Assembly: GCF_001373415.1 (NCBI RefSeq)
Contig: NZ_CDSE01000024.1
Span: forward strand, 1-57,331
DNA: 57,331 nt
Direction of reading: 5' to 3'
From: Paenibacillus dakarensis
GTDB lineage: Bacteria > Bacillota > Bacilli > Paenibacillales > Paenibacillaceae
In this document: positions 34,720-43,520 of the stretch, one piece after another
Layout: the number at the start of each line of letters is the position of its first letter
How positions within the stretch are numbered: the stretch's first letter is position 1
The notes under the pieces: generated by a model
What the model saw: the letters and a program-made list of their open reading frames with translations, nothing else
Database searches by the model: none
Told to the model about the DNA's origin: nothing
Made by a program: the position numbers and the translations under genes

Positions 34720-35997
34720 CTACACGGTGCAATACAAACCATGCTTCTTCACAACTGCTCTGTATCGGTCAATGAATTGTCCGAGTTCCATACATTGCCC
34801 AGCGTTTAGCCTGGATTCCTCAGCTGCAAAAGCCATCATATGGCTTTGCAGAGAAGCAGATACGGAAGTTAAAGAACTGCCTGTAAAGAACTCAACTTGA
34901 TTACAAAATTCACGGAGCATCCGATCAGTGCCTTCTCGGCCCCTATCTTCAACCTGTACCTCCGTACTTCCACCATCTGCGAAGGAATAAACCGTAAACG
35001 TCTGCTTCGCCATGTTACCCCTAATCTCTCCGCGCGTTCCTGAAATCTGTACCATTCTGGAGCTGTCATGGGTGAATGCAGACAACGAAAATGAGGCTGT
35101 AGCTCCATTGCCGAACTGCAAGTTTACATTCTGATGATCAACCACATCATTATCACAGTGATAAACACAGCGTCCATAAGGCGTATTCGGCAGCTGTTTC
35201 CGGATCGTCTGATCCGACAGGTCCTCCGAAAAATGCTGTGCATGTCTCCGGCCTTCCCCCATGTAATAGCGTTGATCCACATAACAGCAAGTCTTCACAT
35301 GCGGGCAACCATCCGAGCAGCGCTCCGTTGCTCCTTCCGGTGCCTGTTCTTTTGTAAAATGAAACAGCGATCCAAAGGAAGTAAGGCGCGTGCATTTATC
35401 GCCCATTAACCAGGATATCAAATCCAGGTCATGACAGGACTTAGCAAGAATCAGCGGGCTTGCTGACACAGAATTATTCCAGTTACCCCTTACATAGCTA
35501 TGAGCCATATGGGCATAGCCGATATTTTCCCGAAGCTGAATATCGACAACTTTACCTATATCGCCATTTGCAACGACCTCATGAATCCCTGACCAGAAGG
35601 GAGTATAGCGAAGCACATGGCAAATGGTCAGTAGACGGTTACTTCTTCGGGCTGCTTCCTCCAGCTGCAAGCATTCATATGGAGATGGAGATATCGGTTT
35701 CTCGAGCAGCACATGATACCCTTGCTGCAGTGCAAGCATAGCCACTTCATAGTGCATCCGGTCCTGGGTACAGATCCACACTGCATCTGCAAACCGGGGC
35801 TTCCGGAGCACTTCACGCCAGTCTTCATATACATGTTCTTTTGGTATATCATAGTCTTCCGCGAAAGACGATCTGCGAATAGGATCAGGCTCTGCTACCG
35901 CCGCAAACTTCAATTGATCAGGGTGATTCCGCGCATAAGGCGCATACACGTTAGCCCCGCGAACACCAGCACCAATCAGTATAGCCTTTATAGTCAT
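34720..35997 (-). CDS. Gfo/Idh/MocA family NAD(P)-dependent oxidoreductase
   Basis: 425 residues. An N-terminal Rossmann fold with GAGVRGANVYAP, a conserved EKP motif (LLEKPISPSPYE) and a C-terminal substrate domain containing an H-D pair (CHDLDLISWLMG), the usual catalytic region. A Cys-rich insert (CSDGCPHVKTCCYVDQRYY) between the two halves may bind a metal; this is common in one subgroup. The substrate is probably a sugar or inositol derivative but cannot be named. Start 35997 with AAGGAG upstream. The promoter is at 36077-36105. Confidence 0.85.
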   Translation of the reverse strand: MTIKAILIGAGVRGANVYAPYARNHPDQLKFAAVAEPDPIRRSSFAEDYDIPKEHVYEDWREVLRKPRFADAVWICTQDRMHYEVAMLALQQGYHVLLEKPISPSPYECLQLEEAARRSNRLLTICHVLRYTPFWSGIHEVVANGDIGKVVDIQLRENIGYAHMAHSYVRGNWNNSVSASPLILAKSCHDLDLISWLMGDKCTRLTSFGSLFHFTKEQAPEGATERCSDGCPHVKTCCYVDQRYYMGEGRRHAQHFSEDLSDQTIRKQLPNTPYGRCVYHCDNDVVDHQNVNLQFGNGATASFSLSAFTHDSSRMVQISGTRGEIRGNMAKQTFTVYSFADGGSTEVQVEDRGREGTDRMLREFCNQVEFFTGSSLTSVSASLQSHMMAFAAEESRLNAGQCMELGQFIDRYRAVVKKHGLYCTV

Positions 35998-36076
35998 AAT
36001 GATTACTCCTTGAGAAACATAGATGCAATAATAAATCCGTTGGACGACATCCATTAATCGTAATCTTTCATAATAT

Positions 36077-36105
36077 GGTATACCCGAACTAAAGTCCATT
36101 GTCAA
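36077..36105 (-). promoter_or_regulatory. Promoter of the Gfo/Idh/MocA gene
   Basis: TTGACA (complement of 36100-36105), 17-bp spacer, TATACC (complement of 36077-36082). Confidence 0.65.
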
Positions 36106-36185
36106 TTGGAGGAAAGACTAAACCTCATTGGCATTTTTGATGAAGCAAGTAATGCCCTGCTATCCCCCACAAAAATGGTTGCTTA

Positions 36186-36220
36186 TGAAAAACCGGCGGG
36201 GAAATTTCCCCACCGGTTTA
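36186..36220. terminator. Terminator of the ROK kinase gene
   Basis: Near-perfect AAACCGGTGGGGAAA/TTTCCCCGCCGGTTT hairpin, followed by TTCAT on the minus strand. Confidence 0.8.
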
Positions 36221-36284
36221 GGATCATTCCAAAACAAGCCTATGCTCCTTTTCCAGTACTTAGACTTGTTGTTAGTTCATCGAT

Positions 36285-37172
36285 TTATTTTATTGCAGCT
36301 TCGTCAACGGCAAGCTTGGCCAGTGCTAATGCACCGCATAGTCCTGCATTGTCACCAAGCTTTGGAGATACAATATATTCAGCAATATTCTCATTCAAAC
36401 TTGGATGCGGCACATACCCTGCCAACATTTCCTGAAGTTTTTTGTGAATCAGAGGAAACAGCTGCTGCTGCTTCATCACTCCCCCGCCCATAACAATTCT
36501 CTGCGGAGACAAGATTAACACATAATTCATCAATGCCTGTGCCAGATAGTAGGCTTCCATTTCCCAAGCAGGATGGTCCGGAGTCAGATCTGCTCCTGCA
36601 ACCCCCCAGCGTTTACCTAGAGAAGGGCCTGCTGCCAAGCCTTCCAGGCAGTCCTTGTGATAAGGGCATGTTCCTTCATATTTGTCTTCAGGATGACGAC
36701 GAACCAGAATATGACCCATTTCCGGATGCGAGAGACCATGAATCAGCTTGCCGTCCACAACGGCACCCGCACCTACGCCCGTGCCAATGGTAATATACAA
36801 GCAGCTGTTCAGACCCTTGGCAGCTCCCCAAGTGTGTTCTCCAAGAGCAGCACCATTTACATCGGTATCAAATCCGACCGGTACATCAAAACGTTCCTTG
36901 AGTGCTTTCACAACATTGAAATTACTCCAGTGAGGCTTTGGGGTTGTCGTAATACAACCATACGTAGGGCTTTCTTTAACAGGATCAATCGGTCCAAAAA
37001 ATCCAGCGCCGATTGCCTCTACCCCTTTGTCTTCAAAAAAAGCAAACACCTTCGCCATTGTTTCCTCCGGCGTAGTTGTTGGAAAGCTGGTACGTTCAAT
37101 AACTGTACCTTCCTCTGTACCAATACCACATACAAATTTAGTACCGCCCGCTTCAATCGCTCCAAGAATCAT
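36285..37172 (-). CDS. ROK family fructokinase (GmuE/ScrK-like)
   Basis: 295 residues, of the compact ROK kinase group. ATP-binding AIEAGGTKFVCGIG at the N-terminus, the sugar-binding DVNGAALGEHTWGAA region, GTGVGAGAVVDG, and a zinc site in HPEMGHILVRRHPED...CPYHKDCLEG. This pattern fits the B. subtilis YdhR/GmuE fructokinases, which phosphorylate fructose. No sugar transporter or sucrose gene is nearby, so the physiological role is open. Start context GGAGAGGATG. Confidence 0.85.
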   Translation of the reverse strand: MILGAIEAGGTKFVCGIGTEEGTVIERTSFPTTTPEETMAKVFAFFEDKGVEAIGAGFFGPIDPVKESPTYGCITTTPKPHWSNFNVVKALKERFDVPVGFDTDVNGAALGEHTWGAAKGLNSCLYITIGTGVGAGAVVDGKLIHGLSHPEMGHILVRRHPEDKYEGTCPYHKDCLEGLAAGPSLGKRWGVAGADLTPDHPAWEMEAYYLAQALMNYVLILSPQRIVMGGGVMKQQQLFPLIHKKLQEMLAGYVPHPSLNENIAEYIVSPKLGDNAGLCGALALAKLAVDEAAIK

Positions 37173-37284
37173 GTCAGTTCATCCTCTCCAAGGTGTAAAA
37201 GCCCATTCTATATGTGTTTTACTTATCTATCTATCAAAATGTTCATGTCTCAAGATACGCTTATCAGAGTAATCCCCTGATTCA

Positions 37285-38175
37285 TCAGTTGACCATGGCC
37301 GCGCCCATCAAATGACTTAAGCTCTTCATCTCAAGTTCCTCAAGCTTCATTGAGACACGTTCATGGTTGATCTCCAGAATACAGAGGTCCAATTCACATT
37401 CCAAAGGCACTTCGCAATGAATAGCTGCCAGAGACCGTGACAAATGGAGCATATTTAAATCAGATTCAATTTTACTGCGAACCCCTTTTGTAAGAGAATC
37501 CATATTTTCAAGAATACCTTCTATTGTTTCGTATTCCTGGATCAGTTTCACGGCTGTCTTCTCGCCGATTCCCCGTACTCCAGGATAGTTATCGCTGGTA
37601 TCACCCATTAGACCCTTGACGTCAATAATCTGATGAGGGAGAAGTCCTTTCTCTTGATACAGCGAATCCGGCGTATAAACCATATAATTGCCGTGACCTT
37701 TTTTCATAATAATAACAGAGACCTGTTCATCCACAAGCTGAAGCAGATCGTGATCACCCGACAAAACCATAACCTTCATCTCTTTACCATAACGACAGGC
37801 CAGTGTTCCGATACAATCATCGGCTTCAAAGCCTTCAACACCTAGATTAGGAATGCCAAGACATTCGGTAACCTCTCGGATTAGAGCGAACTGAGGTACC
37901 AAGTCTTCCGGCGCATCCGGGCGGTTACCTTTATAAGCTGCAAATTGTTCACTGCGGAAGGTCTTGGACGGCATGTCCCAGCAGCAAGCAACATGTGTAG
38001 GCTGAAATGTATCAATAGCATCCCATAGATAGCGAAGGAAACCATAAATTGCGTTGGTTGGAATTCCAGCTTTCGTACGACGGATATACCCGTTTGCAGC
38101 CGTGGCATAATATGCCCGGAACAGCAGGGCCATTCCATCGACCAGCAGCAGGGATGGCTGTCTTGTATTGTTCAA
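37285..38175 (-). CDS. 5'-3' exonuclease (YpcP-like, PolA N-terminal family)
   Basis: 296 residues. A stand-alone version of the DNA polymerase I 5' nuclease domain: LLVDGMALLFRAYYA, CWDMPSKTFRSE, GVEGFEADDCIGTLA, VLSGDHDLLQLV, MGDTSDNYPGVRGIGEKTA carry the metal-binding aspartates and the helix-hairpin-helix. B. subtilis YpcP acts with PolA in removing RNA primers and R-loops. The start is taken as TTG at 38175, eight bases after AAGGAGAG; the ATG at 38196 has no site of its own. Confidence 0.9.
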   Translation of the reverse strand: MNNTRQPSLLLVDGMALLFRAYYATAANGYIRRTKAGIPTNAIYGFLRYLWDAIDTFQPTHVACCWDMPSKTFRSEQFAAYKGNRPDAPEDLVPQFALIREVTECLGIPNLGVEGFEADDCIGTLACRYGKEMKVMVLSGDHDLLQLVDEQVSVIIMKKGHGNYMVYTPDSLYQEKGLLPHQIIDVKGLMGDTSDNYPGVRGIGEKTAVKLIQEYETIEGILENMDSLTKGVRSKIESDLNMLHLSRSLAAIHCEVPLECELDLCILEINHERVSMKLEELEMKSLSHLMGAAMVN

Positions 38176-38283
38176 TGTACAAATCTCTCCTTGCATATAT
38201 GTTCAAAATCATGTTATATCACAGTTCCTATATCTTTGTCATTATATCATATATGCAATAATGATAGAGTTAAGAATGATATA

Positions 38284-38312
38284 AAGCCCCGGAAACAATT
38301 GTTCCAGGGCCT
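38284..38312 (-). terminator. Terminator of the ArsC/Spx-family gene
   Basis: GGCCCTGGAACAATTGTTTCCGGGGC hairpin, then TTTAT on the minus strand. Confidence 0.7.
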
Positions 38313-38358
38313 CTTGTTTTAGTGTGATGGACCATGCAATCTCGTACAAGCCACTACA

Positions 38359-38724
38359 TTACTTTGCCTTCCAAATGTTTTCGAACATGTCCTCTTTATA
38401 ACCTACAGTTACCTGCTTCCCATCTGTTACGATTGGACGTTTAATAAGCATTCCATTGGAGGACAGCAGCTTGATTTGTTCCTCTGCAGGCATGCCTTTC
38501 AGCTTGTCTTTTAATTCCATTTGCTTGTATACTTCACCGCTCGTGTTAAAAAATTTCTTCAGCTCAAGTCCACTCTTATCGATCAGAGAAGATAGCTCCT
38601 CTGCAGTTGGCGGGGTATCTTTAATATGCCGGAGTGTCAGTTCATGTCCTTCATTTTGCAACCATTTGACAGCGTTTCTGCATGTCCCGCATTTAGGATA
38701 ATGATATACAGTAAGTTGACTCAT
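38359..38724 (-). CDS. ArsC/Spx/MgsR family thioredoxin-fold protein (YusI-like)
   Basis: 121 residues. A thioredoxin-like ArsC fold with the redox pair C12-x2-C15 (YPKCGTCRNA), RHIKDTPPTAEEL, FNTSGEVYKQ and LIKRPIVTDG. The RxxR-type KRPIV region is shared with Spx and arsenate reductase-like proteins; the YusI/YffB subgroup fits best. It lacks the basic C-terminal features of Spx that bind RNA polymerase, so regulation is less likely than a reductase role. The start at 38724 has AAGGAGAG upstream. It overlaps no neighbour but follows the RluA gene closely. Confidence 0.85.
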   Translation of the reverse strand: MSQLTVYHYPKCGTCRNAVKWLQNEGHELTLRHIKDTPPTAEELSSLIDKSGLELKKFFNTSGEVYKQMELKDKLKGMPAEEQIKLLSSNGMLIKRPIVTDGKQVTVGYKEDMFENIWKAK

Positions 38725-38743
38725 GGATGTACTCTCCTTCTTC

Positions 38744-39727
38744 TTATATCGTTTCATTCAATCGTTTTATCAGCTCATTCATATCTTCAGGAATCGGCGC
38801 TTGAAAGGTCATTCGTTCACCCTTAATCGGGTGAATCAATGTTAACAGCTCGGCATGCAGTGCCTGCCGGTGAATAAGTTCATCCAGCTGGATTATAGAC
38901 GTATATTCATCTTCATCTACTTGCCGCTCAGCTATCTTATTATCTTCATAAATCGGATGCCGGTACATTTTATCCCCAATTAAAGGATTACCTATACTGC
39001 TCATATGTACACGAATCTGATGCGTCCGGCCTGTCTCAAGCTTCAGTTCTACGAGAGAAGCCTTTCTGCCATAGCGTTCCCGCACGTTATAACGTGTCAG
39101 CGAAGGGTAACCGTTCGGCGTAACGATACGCCGGTGCGGTTCTTCCGGGTCCCGGTCAATCGGGCCATCAATATATCCTGCAGCTGGATCTGGAACCCCA
39201 TGAACTAGCGCCAGGTATCTCTTATCTACCGTACCCGCAATCATTTGTTCGGAGATATGCTGATGAACATACGGATTTTTAGCAATGGCAAGCACTCCCG
39301 AGGTTTCTTGATCCAATCGGTGAATCGCTCTAAAACGGTAATTCCAGCCCTTCTGCTGCCAGTAATGAACCACCCCGTTAGCCAGTGTATCCGTATAATG
39401 ACCATGCGTTGGATGCACAATCCTCCCTGCTGCCTTATGAACTACCAGTAAATGCTCATCTTCATACAGGATATCCAGATCCATAGGCTGCGGCAAAATA
39501 TCATCCGACCGCTCCTGCTCCATCCGAATTTCAACCAAATCTCCCGCACTTACCTTCACACTGATATAGACCCTTGTTCCATTCAGCATGATCCCTTGCT
39601 CTGTCAGCTTTAGCCGTGATAAGAGTTTTCGTGACACTCCCATTCGCTTTTGCAGCACGGTTTTTAATATAACACCATCATCACTCTCAGGCACCTTATA
39701 AGATATAGGCGGGTAATACAACTCCAT
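38744..39727 (-). CDS. RluA family pseudouridine synthase
   Basis: 327 residues. An N-terminal S4-like RNA-binding region (about 25-75) is followed by the catalytic domain with the nucleophile in IHRLDQETSGVLAIAK and the GRTHQIRVHM motif. Enzymes of this class isomerise uridine in rRNA or tRNA; B. subtilis YjbO and RluD are relatives. The target site cannot be told from sequence. The gene starts three bases after the PduO gene ends, so the two form an operon. Confidence 0.92.
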   Translation of the reverse strand: MELYYPPISYKVPESDDGVILKTVLQKRMGVSRKLLSRLKLTEQGIMLNGTRVYISVKVSAGDLVEIRMEQERSDDILPQPMDLDILYEDEHLLVVHKAAGRIVHPTHGHYTDTLANGVVHYWQQKGWNYRFRAIHRLDQETSGVLAIAKNPYVHQHISEQMIAGTVDKRYLALVHGVPDPAAGYIDGPIDRDPEEPHRRIVTPNGYPSLTRYNVRERYGRKASLVELKLETGRTHQIRVHMSSIGNPLIGDKMYRHPIYEDNKIAERQVDEDEYTSIIQLDELIHRQALHAELLTLIHPIKGERMTFQAPIPEDMNELIKRLNETI

Positions 39728-39730
39728 CAA

Positions 39731-40291
39731 TTATCGAAACACCTTTCCACTTCGCACATATTCCATATCCGGGACGCCTGCACGTACATTAGCGGTACGG
39801 GCTGTAACAAAAAAGTAATCAGACAACCGGTTTAAATAGCTGCGTACTTCAGCGTTGATTTCAGTCTGGCGCGCCAGTGTAACCGTCAACCGCTCTGCAC
39901 GGCGGCATACGGTACGGCATACATGAAGCATAGAAGACAAGCTGCTTCCTCCCGGCAAAATAAACCGCTCCAGCGGCGGATTTTCCGCTTCGAAAGCATC
40001 CATCCACTCCTCAAGTCTCTCCACCAACGAGCCGTTCATTTTGTATTTATCCTCATTATGTCTCGCATAAGCAAGATCTGATCCGCAGTCAAACAATTCA
40101 TGCTGAATCTGGATCAGCTGCTCATACAGTTCATGAAAGCCCGCTGCTTGCGCCAAACCGACCGCCTGTCCGACAAAACTGTTCAATTCATCTATCGTTC
40201 CGTAGGCTTCAATCCGAGGATCATCCTTAGGCACTCGGCCGCCAATAATTGACGTCTCGCCTTTATCGCCGGTTTTTGTGTATACCTTCAA
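39731..40291 (-). CDS. Cob(I)alamin adenosyltransferase, PduO type
   Basis: 186 residues. It transfers the adenosyl group of ATP to cob(I)alamin. Diagnostic motifs are all present: VYTKTGDKGETSIIGG (ATP-binding N-terminus), ERFILPGGS, CRRAERL and SYLNRLSDYFF. No other cobalamin gene lies in the window, so it probably serves B12 salvage or an AdoCbl-dependent enzyme elsewhere. Confidence 0.95.
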   Translation of the reverse strand: MKVYTKTGDKGETSIIGGRVPKDDPRIEAYGTIDELNSFVGQAVGLAQAAGFHELYEQLIQIQHELFDCGSDLAYARHNEDKYKMNGSLVERLEEWMDAFEAENPPLERFILPGGSSLSSMLHVCRTVCRRAERLTVTLARQTEINAEVRSYLNRLSDYFFVTARTANVRAGVPDMEYVRSGKVFR

Positions 40292-40400
40292 CGTTCATTC
40301 CTCCTTATTCCGCACTATAATTATCCATGCTGCTGCTTTTTTAATTATGTTTCACTATAACATAACTTCTTGTGCAGATGAATCTAACCTGCTTTAGATC

Positions 40401-40426
40401 AAAAAAGGAGACCATTAATGGTCTCC
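40401..40426 (-). terminator. Terminator of the Spo0E-like gene
   Basis: Perfect GGAGACCAT/ATGGTCTCC hairpin with TTTTTT on the minus strand. Confidence 0.88.
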
Positions 40427-40441
40427 TACTTTATCATTTCA

Positions 40442-40705
40442 TTATAATTTCCTTTTAGGGTAGGTCTTCATATACTCATTGATCTTTAAGTCCAGCAGAC
40501 TGCTAATTTCAATAACGATTTCTGAAGTAAATGACTGCTCTTCTAAAAAGATCTGTTCCATTTTACGGCGGAGCAAATGTATCTCTTCTTCCAAGGTAAT
40601 ATCCTGAGGATTGGATTTCGCAGATTCCATAGACCACTTATTAGGATCTTGGCTTTCGCCTACAAAATCACCGCAGTGAGGCGACAATTCGTAATCACAA
40701 TACAC
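40442..40705 (-). CDS. Spo0E-like aspartyl-phosphate phosphatase
   Basis: 87 residues. The Spo0E family helix pair is at about 40-78 (EIHLLRRKMEQIF, then EIVIEISSLLDLKINEY), with the S-x3-D type motif SSLLD that contacts the phosphorylated Asp of Spo0A. Such proteins slow entry into sporulation. The N-terminal 35 residues include Cys and His and differ from classical Spo0E. The start is GTG at 40705 with AAGGAGGG upstream; the ATG at 40744 has no site. Confidence 0.8.
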   Translation of the reverse strand: MYCDYELSPHCGDFVGESQDPNKWSMESAKSNPQDITLEEEIHLLRRKMEQIFLEEQSFTSEIVIEISSLLDLKINEYMKTYPKRKL

Positions 40706-40823
40706 TGGCAATCCCTCCTTGGAAAATTGAAATAATGCTCCCAAATTGAAATTATACCATAGATATTTGTAATGAAAAGTAAAATCTTTGTAAATTCAAG
40801 GAAATGGAACAATTAACTTCTTC

Positions 40824-42029
40824 TCATGTCAATTTTTCGACAAACTTCCCCATACGTTCCAAGGCTTCATTTAACTGAGCAATCGAAGTCGCATAGGAGC
40901 AGCGGATAAACCCTTCCCCGCCAAGACCAAATGCGGTACCCGGCACAGCTGCAACCTTGGCCTCGGTAAGAAGGCGCTGTGCAAATTCCTCTGATGAAAG
41001 CCCGGTTCGTTTAATACTTGGGAATGCATAAAATGCACCTTGCGGCTCATGACAATCCAGCCCAATATCACATAGACCCTGAACAATAAGTCTGCGGCGC
41101 TGATTGTAAGATTCAATCATACGATCCTTCTCTTCCAGCCCGTTGGTAAGTGCCTCTAGAGCAGCTACCTGCCCCATTGCAGGAGCACACATGACCGTGT
41201 ATTGATGAATTTTCAGCATAGCCGCAATCAAATCCGGATGAGCACAGGCATAACCCATTCTCCAGCCTGTCATTGCGAAAGCTTTCGAAAAGCCGCTTAC
41301 GAGGATCGTCCGATCCTTCATGCCAGGAATTGAAGGGAAGCTGACATGTTTACCGTCATAAGTTAACTCCGCATAAATCTCGTCAGATATTACAATCAGG
41401 TCATGCTTCTCTACAACCTTAGCTATAGGAAGCCAATCTTCGTAAGTCATCGTTGTTCCGGTAGGATTGCTCGGATAACATAAAATCAATATTTTTGACT
41501 TGGGAGTTATCTTGGCTTCGAGATCCTCGGCCGTGAGCTTGAAATGATTATCAGCTGTCGTTTCAATACCGACAGGAATTCCACCGCCGATTGATGTGAT
41601 TGGAGAATAGGAAATATAGCAGGGTTCAGGGATCAGAATTTCATCCCCTGGAGTAATGAGCGCACGAAGCGCCAGATCAATTGCTTCGCTCCCGCCGACG
41701 GTTGCTAGAATTTCATGTGCCGGATCATAAGACACATGGAAGCTGTTCTCCAAGTATTGTGAAATAGCCTCACGCAGCTCAGGCATACCAGCATTCGAGG
41801 TATAGCCTGTGAATCCCCGCTCCAGCGAGTATACACATGCTTCACGAACATGCCATGGCGTTACAAAATCCGGTTCACCTACACCAAGAGTAATAATATC
41901 CTTATTACCGCTTACCAAATCGAAAAACTTCCGGATACCCGATGGTTTAATTTCACGAACCGATGGCGCCAAATAAGAACTCATCGGTTTTCTATTGGTT
42001 TCTGTAAGATGTTCTTCATTCACAATCAT
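40824..42029 (-). CDS. alaT: Alanine/branched aminotransferase of the AlaT (YugH) type
   Basis: 401 residues, class I/II aminotransferase. Motifs: GVGEPDFVTPWHV, YTSNAGMPELREAI, NPTGTTMTYEDW, VISDEIYAELTYDG and the PLP lysine in VSGFSKAFAMTGWRMGY. It is next to an AsnC-family regulator, as in the B. subtilis alaR-alaT pair where AlaT makes alanine from pyruvate. The start at 42029 has AAAGGAAG upstream; it lies 13 bases after alaR, which indicates cotranscription. Confidence 0.85.
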   Translation of the reverse strand: MIVNEEHLTETNRKPMSSYLAPSVREIKPSGIRKFFDLVSGNKDIITLGVGEPDFVTPWHVREACVYSLERGFTGYTSNAGMPELREAISQYLENSFHVSYDPAHEILATVGGSEAIDLALRALITPGDEILIPEPCYISYSPITSIGGGIPVGIETTADNHFKLTAEDLEAKITPKSKILILCYPSNPTGTTMTYEDWLPIAKVVEKHDLIVISDEIYAELTYDGKHVSFPSIPGMKDRTILVSGFSKAFAMTGWRMGYACAHPDLIAAMLKIHQYTVMCAPAMGQVAALEALTNGLEEKDRMIESYNQRRRLIVQGLCDIGLDCHEPQGAFYAFPSIKRTGLSSEEFAQRLLTEAKVAAVPGTAFGLGGEGFIRCSYATSIAQLNEALERMGKFVEKLT

Positions 42030-42042
42030 ACACACTCTTCCT

Positions 42043-42543
42043 TTACGGCGAGATCAGGAGACGATTGTCTTCTTGACGTTCTTCATAAATAATCCCGTCT
42101 TGTTTATATTTTTTAAGAATAAAGTTGGTTTTGGTCGACAATACGGATTCAATTGGAGACAATTTTTCGGATACGAAGTTGGCGACCTCTCTCAAATTAC
42201 GGCCTTCCACCTCTACAAGCAGATCATATGCTCCGGACATCAGGTATACGGATTTCACCTGAGGGAATAAATAAATACGCTCTGCAATTCCCTCAAAGCC
42301 TCGCCCTCGCTCCGGTGTAATCTGCACTTCAATAAGCGCAGTAACCTTCTCTTCCTCTACTTTGCCCCAGTTCACCACAGTCGCATATTTTACGATAACA
42401 TGATCTTCTTCCAGTTCCGTAATTGCAGACTTCACTTCCTCTTCCTTCACGCCGAGCAAAGTTGATAACAAAGCCGGAGATCTTCTCGCATCTTCTTTTA
42501 GCAAGTCAAGCACTTTCAATTTCAATTCGCTTAGCTCTTCCAT
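42043..42543 (-). CDS. alaR: Lrp/AsnC family regulator of alaT (AlaR/YugG-like)
   Basis: 166 residues. An N-terminal HTH (about 10-55: LLKEDARRSPALLSTLLGV) and a C-terminal RAM ligand domain (about 70-150: TALIEVQITPERG, VYLMSGAYDLLVEVEG). In B. subtilis AlaR activates alaT. The operon order and spacing here are the same. The ligand is probably an amino acid but is not known. Confidence 0.85.
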   Translation of the reverse strand: MEELSELKLKVLDLLKEDARRSPALLSTLLGVKEEEVKSAITELEEDHVIVKYATVVNWGKVEEEKVTALIEVQITPERGRGFEGIAERIYLFPQVKSVYLMSGAYDLLVEVEGRNLREVANFVSEKLSPIESVLSTKTNFILKKYKQDGIIYEERQEDNRLLISP

Positions 42544-42645
42544 ATGTCATCCTCCAGCGTTTATTTCAGGTCATTGGCCATGGCCTTCTTCCCTGCAAAA
42601 GAGATTAATACTTATATTACAATAATTCAGGCAATCTGTGCAAAG

Positions 42646-42694
42646 AAAAAACCGACCTCTCATCTTGGCTTTCGCCTCAGAGCAGTCGGTTTTC
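42646..42694 (-). terminator. Terminator of the coat protein pair
   Basis: AAACCGAC/GTCGGTTT arms with an imperfect inner stem, then TTTTTTC on the minus strand. Confidence 0.8.
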
Positions 42695-42730
42695 AATTAT
42701 GCGTTATTATTATGCACTCTGGTTACATAT

Positions 42731-43114
42731 TTAGTGTGAGGACGTGACATTACTTGGGTGAGCAGATACGTTGGACTTATGGACACCCATAGGAAGTCCG
42801 GACGTTTTTTGGCTAATTAGCTGGCCAGTCTGCTGAATTGTATTCTGAGCTTCTTGGAGCTGCTTGTCTATGTCGCTTCGAATTGCATGAGGTACAGGGG
42901 CAGGATACTGCTTCTGCTGCTCAATCAGTTTATACAAATCTCCCTGCATTTGAAGCGTCTCGGCAGTTAAATTGCTGAACATGCTTCGTACGGCTTGGCA
43001 GGATGACTCTGTAGTTGCGGTCGTGTATTCTTTCACAGACCTCTTAAGTTCATTCAGGATTGTATTTAGCAAATCCTCTTCCGGCAAGAAAGGACTCCCA
43101 GTTGCAGATGGCAT
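42731..43114 (-). CDS. CotF-like spore coat protein
   Basis: 127 residues. The central part (about 8-95) is helical and matches the CotF/YraG-like coat family: EEDLLNTILNELKRSVKEY, then TTESSCQAVRSMFSNLTAETLQMQGDLYKLIEQ. The C-terminal 25 residues are low-complexity Ser/His/Asn. It is the second gene of a pair whose first gene looks like the missing N-terminal part of the same fold, so the two may form one heterodimeric coat unit. It has AGAGGAGGAAG upstream. Confidence 0.8.
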   Translation of the reverse strand: MPSATGSPFLPEEDLLNTILNELKRSVKEYTTATTESSCQAVRSMFSNLTAETLQMQGDLYKLIEQQKQYPAPVPHAIRSDIDKQLQEAQNTIQQTGQLISQKTSGLPMGVHKSNVSAHPSNVTSSH

Positions 43115-43138
43115 ATGTTCTTCCTCCTCTAATTGTTT

Positions 43139-43384
43139 TTAGTGTGCTTGATTGGGCGCAAGATTTTGGTGATTTTGAAGAGATTGAATCAGTGTGTCCA
43201 TGTGAGTTTCGTGCTTGCGCATAAATCCAAGAAGCGCCTGTTGAACGGACGGACTTTGAGTAGTTGCAGCTGTCGCTGCGCAGTACTTGGCCAGTGTGCT
43301 CTCATTAGAAATACAATCCACAATATAATCGAGTTCCTTCGAGGTTAGAGGCTGCATTTGATTATTGGATGGCATGGTGTTCAT
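43139..43384 (-). CDS. Small CotF-like spore coat protein
   Basis: 81 residues, with LTSKELDYIVDCISNESTL and HETHMDTLIQSLQNHQN, which resemble the first helices of the CotF family seen in B. subtilis YraD/YraF/YraG. It precedes the longer CotF-like gene by 24 bases. AAGGGG lies upstream of the ATG. A CATACTA sequence (complement of about 43418-43424) lies in the promoter region and may belong to a sporulation sigma factor, though no matching -35 is obvious. Confidence 0.75.
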   Translation of the reverse strand: MNTMPSNNQMQPLTSKELDYIVDCISNESTLAKYCAATAATTQSPSVQQALLGFMRKHETHMDTLIQSLQNHQNLAPNQAH

Positions 43385-43520
43385 AATCCCCTTCCATATT
43401 AGATATACAATTGTAGTATGGCTTTCTGCGGTCTTTCTATGTTGCGCAATAAATACCTGATATACAGCTCATAATAGATACAGTATATTTTTCAAACACA
43501 TACATAAGAGGTGTAAGGAA

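Noticed and set aside
36657..37280. 207-codon plus-strand ORF
   Set aside because: Antisense to the ROK kinase gene; no ribosome site and no recognisable protein features.
38744..39730. TTG start at 39730 for the RluA gene
   Set aside because: The ATG at 39727 immediately follows and gives the same ribosome-site spacing within one codon, so the ATG was taken.
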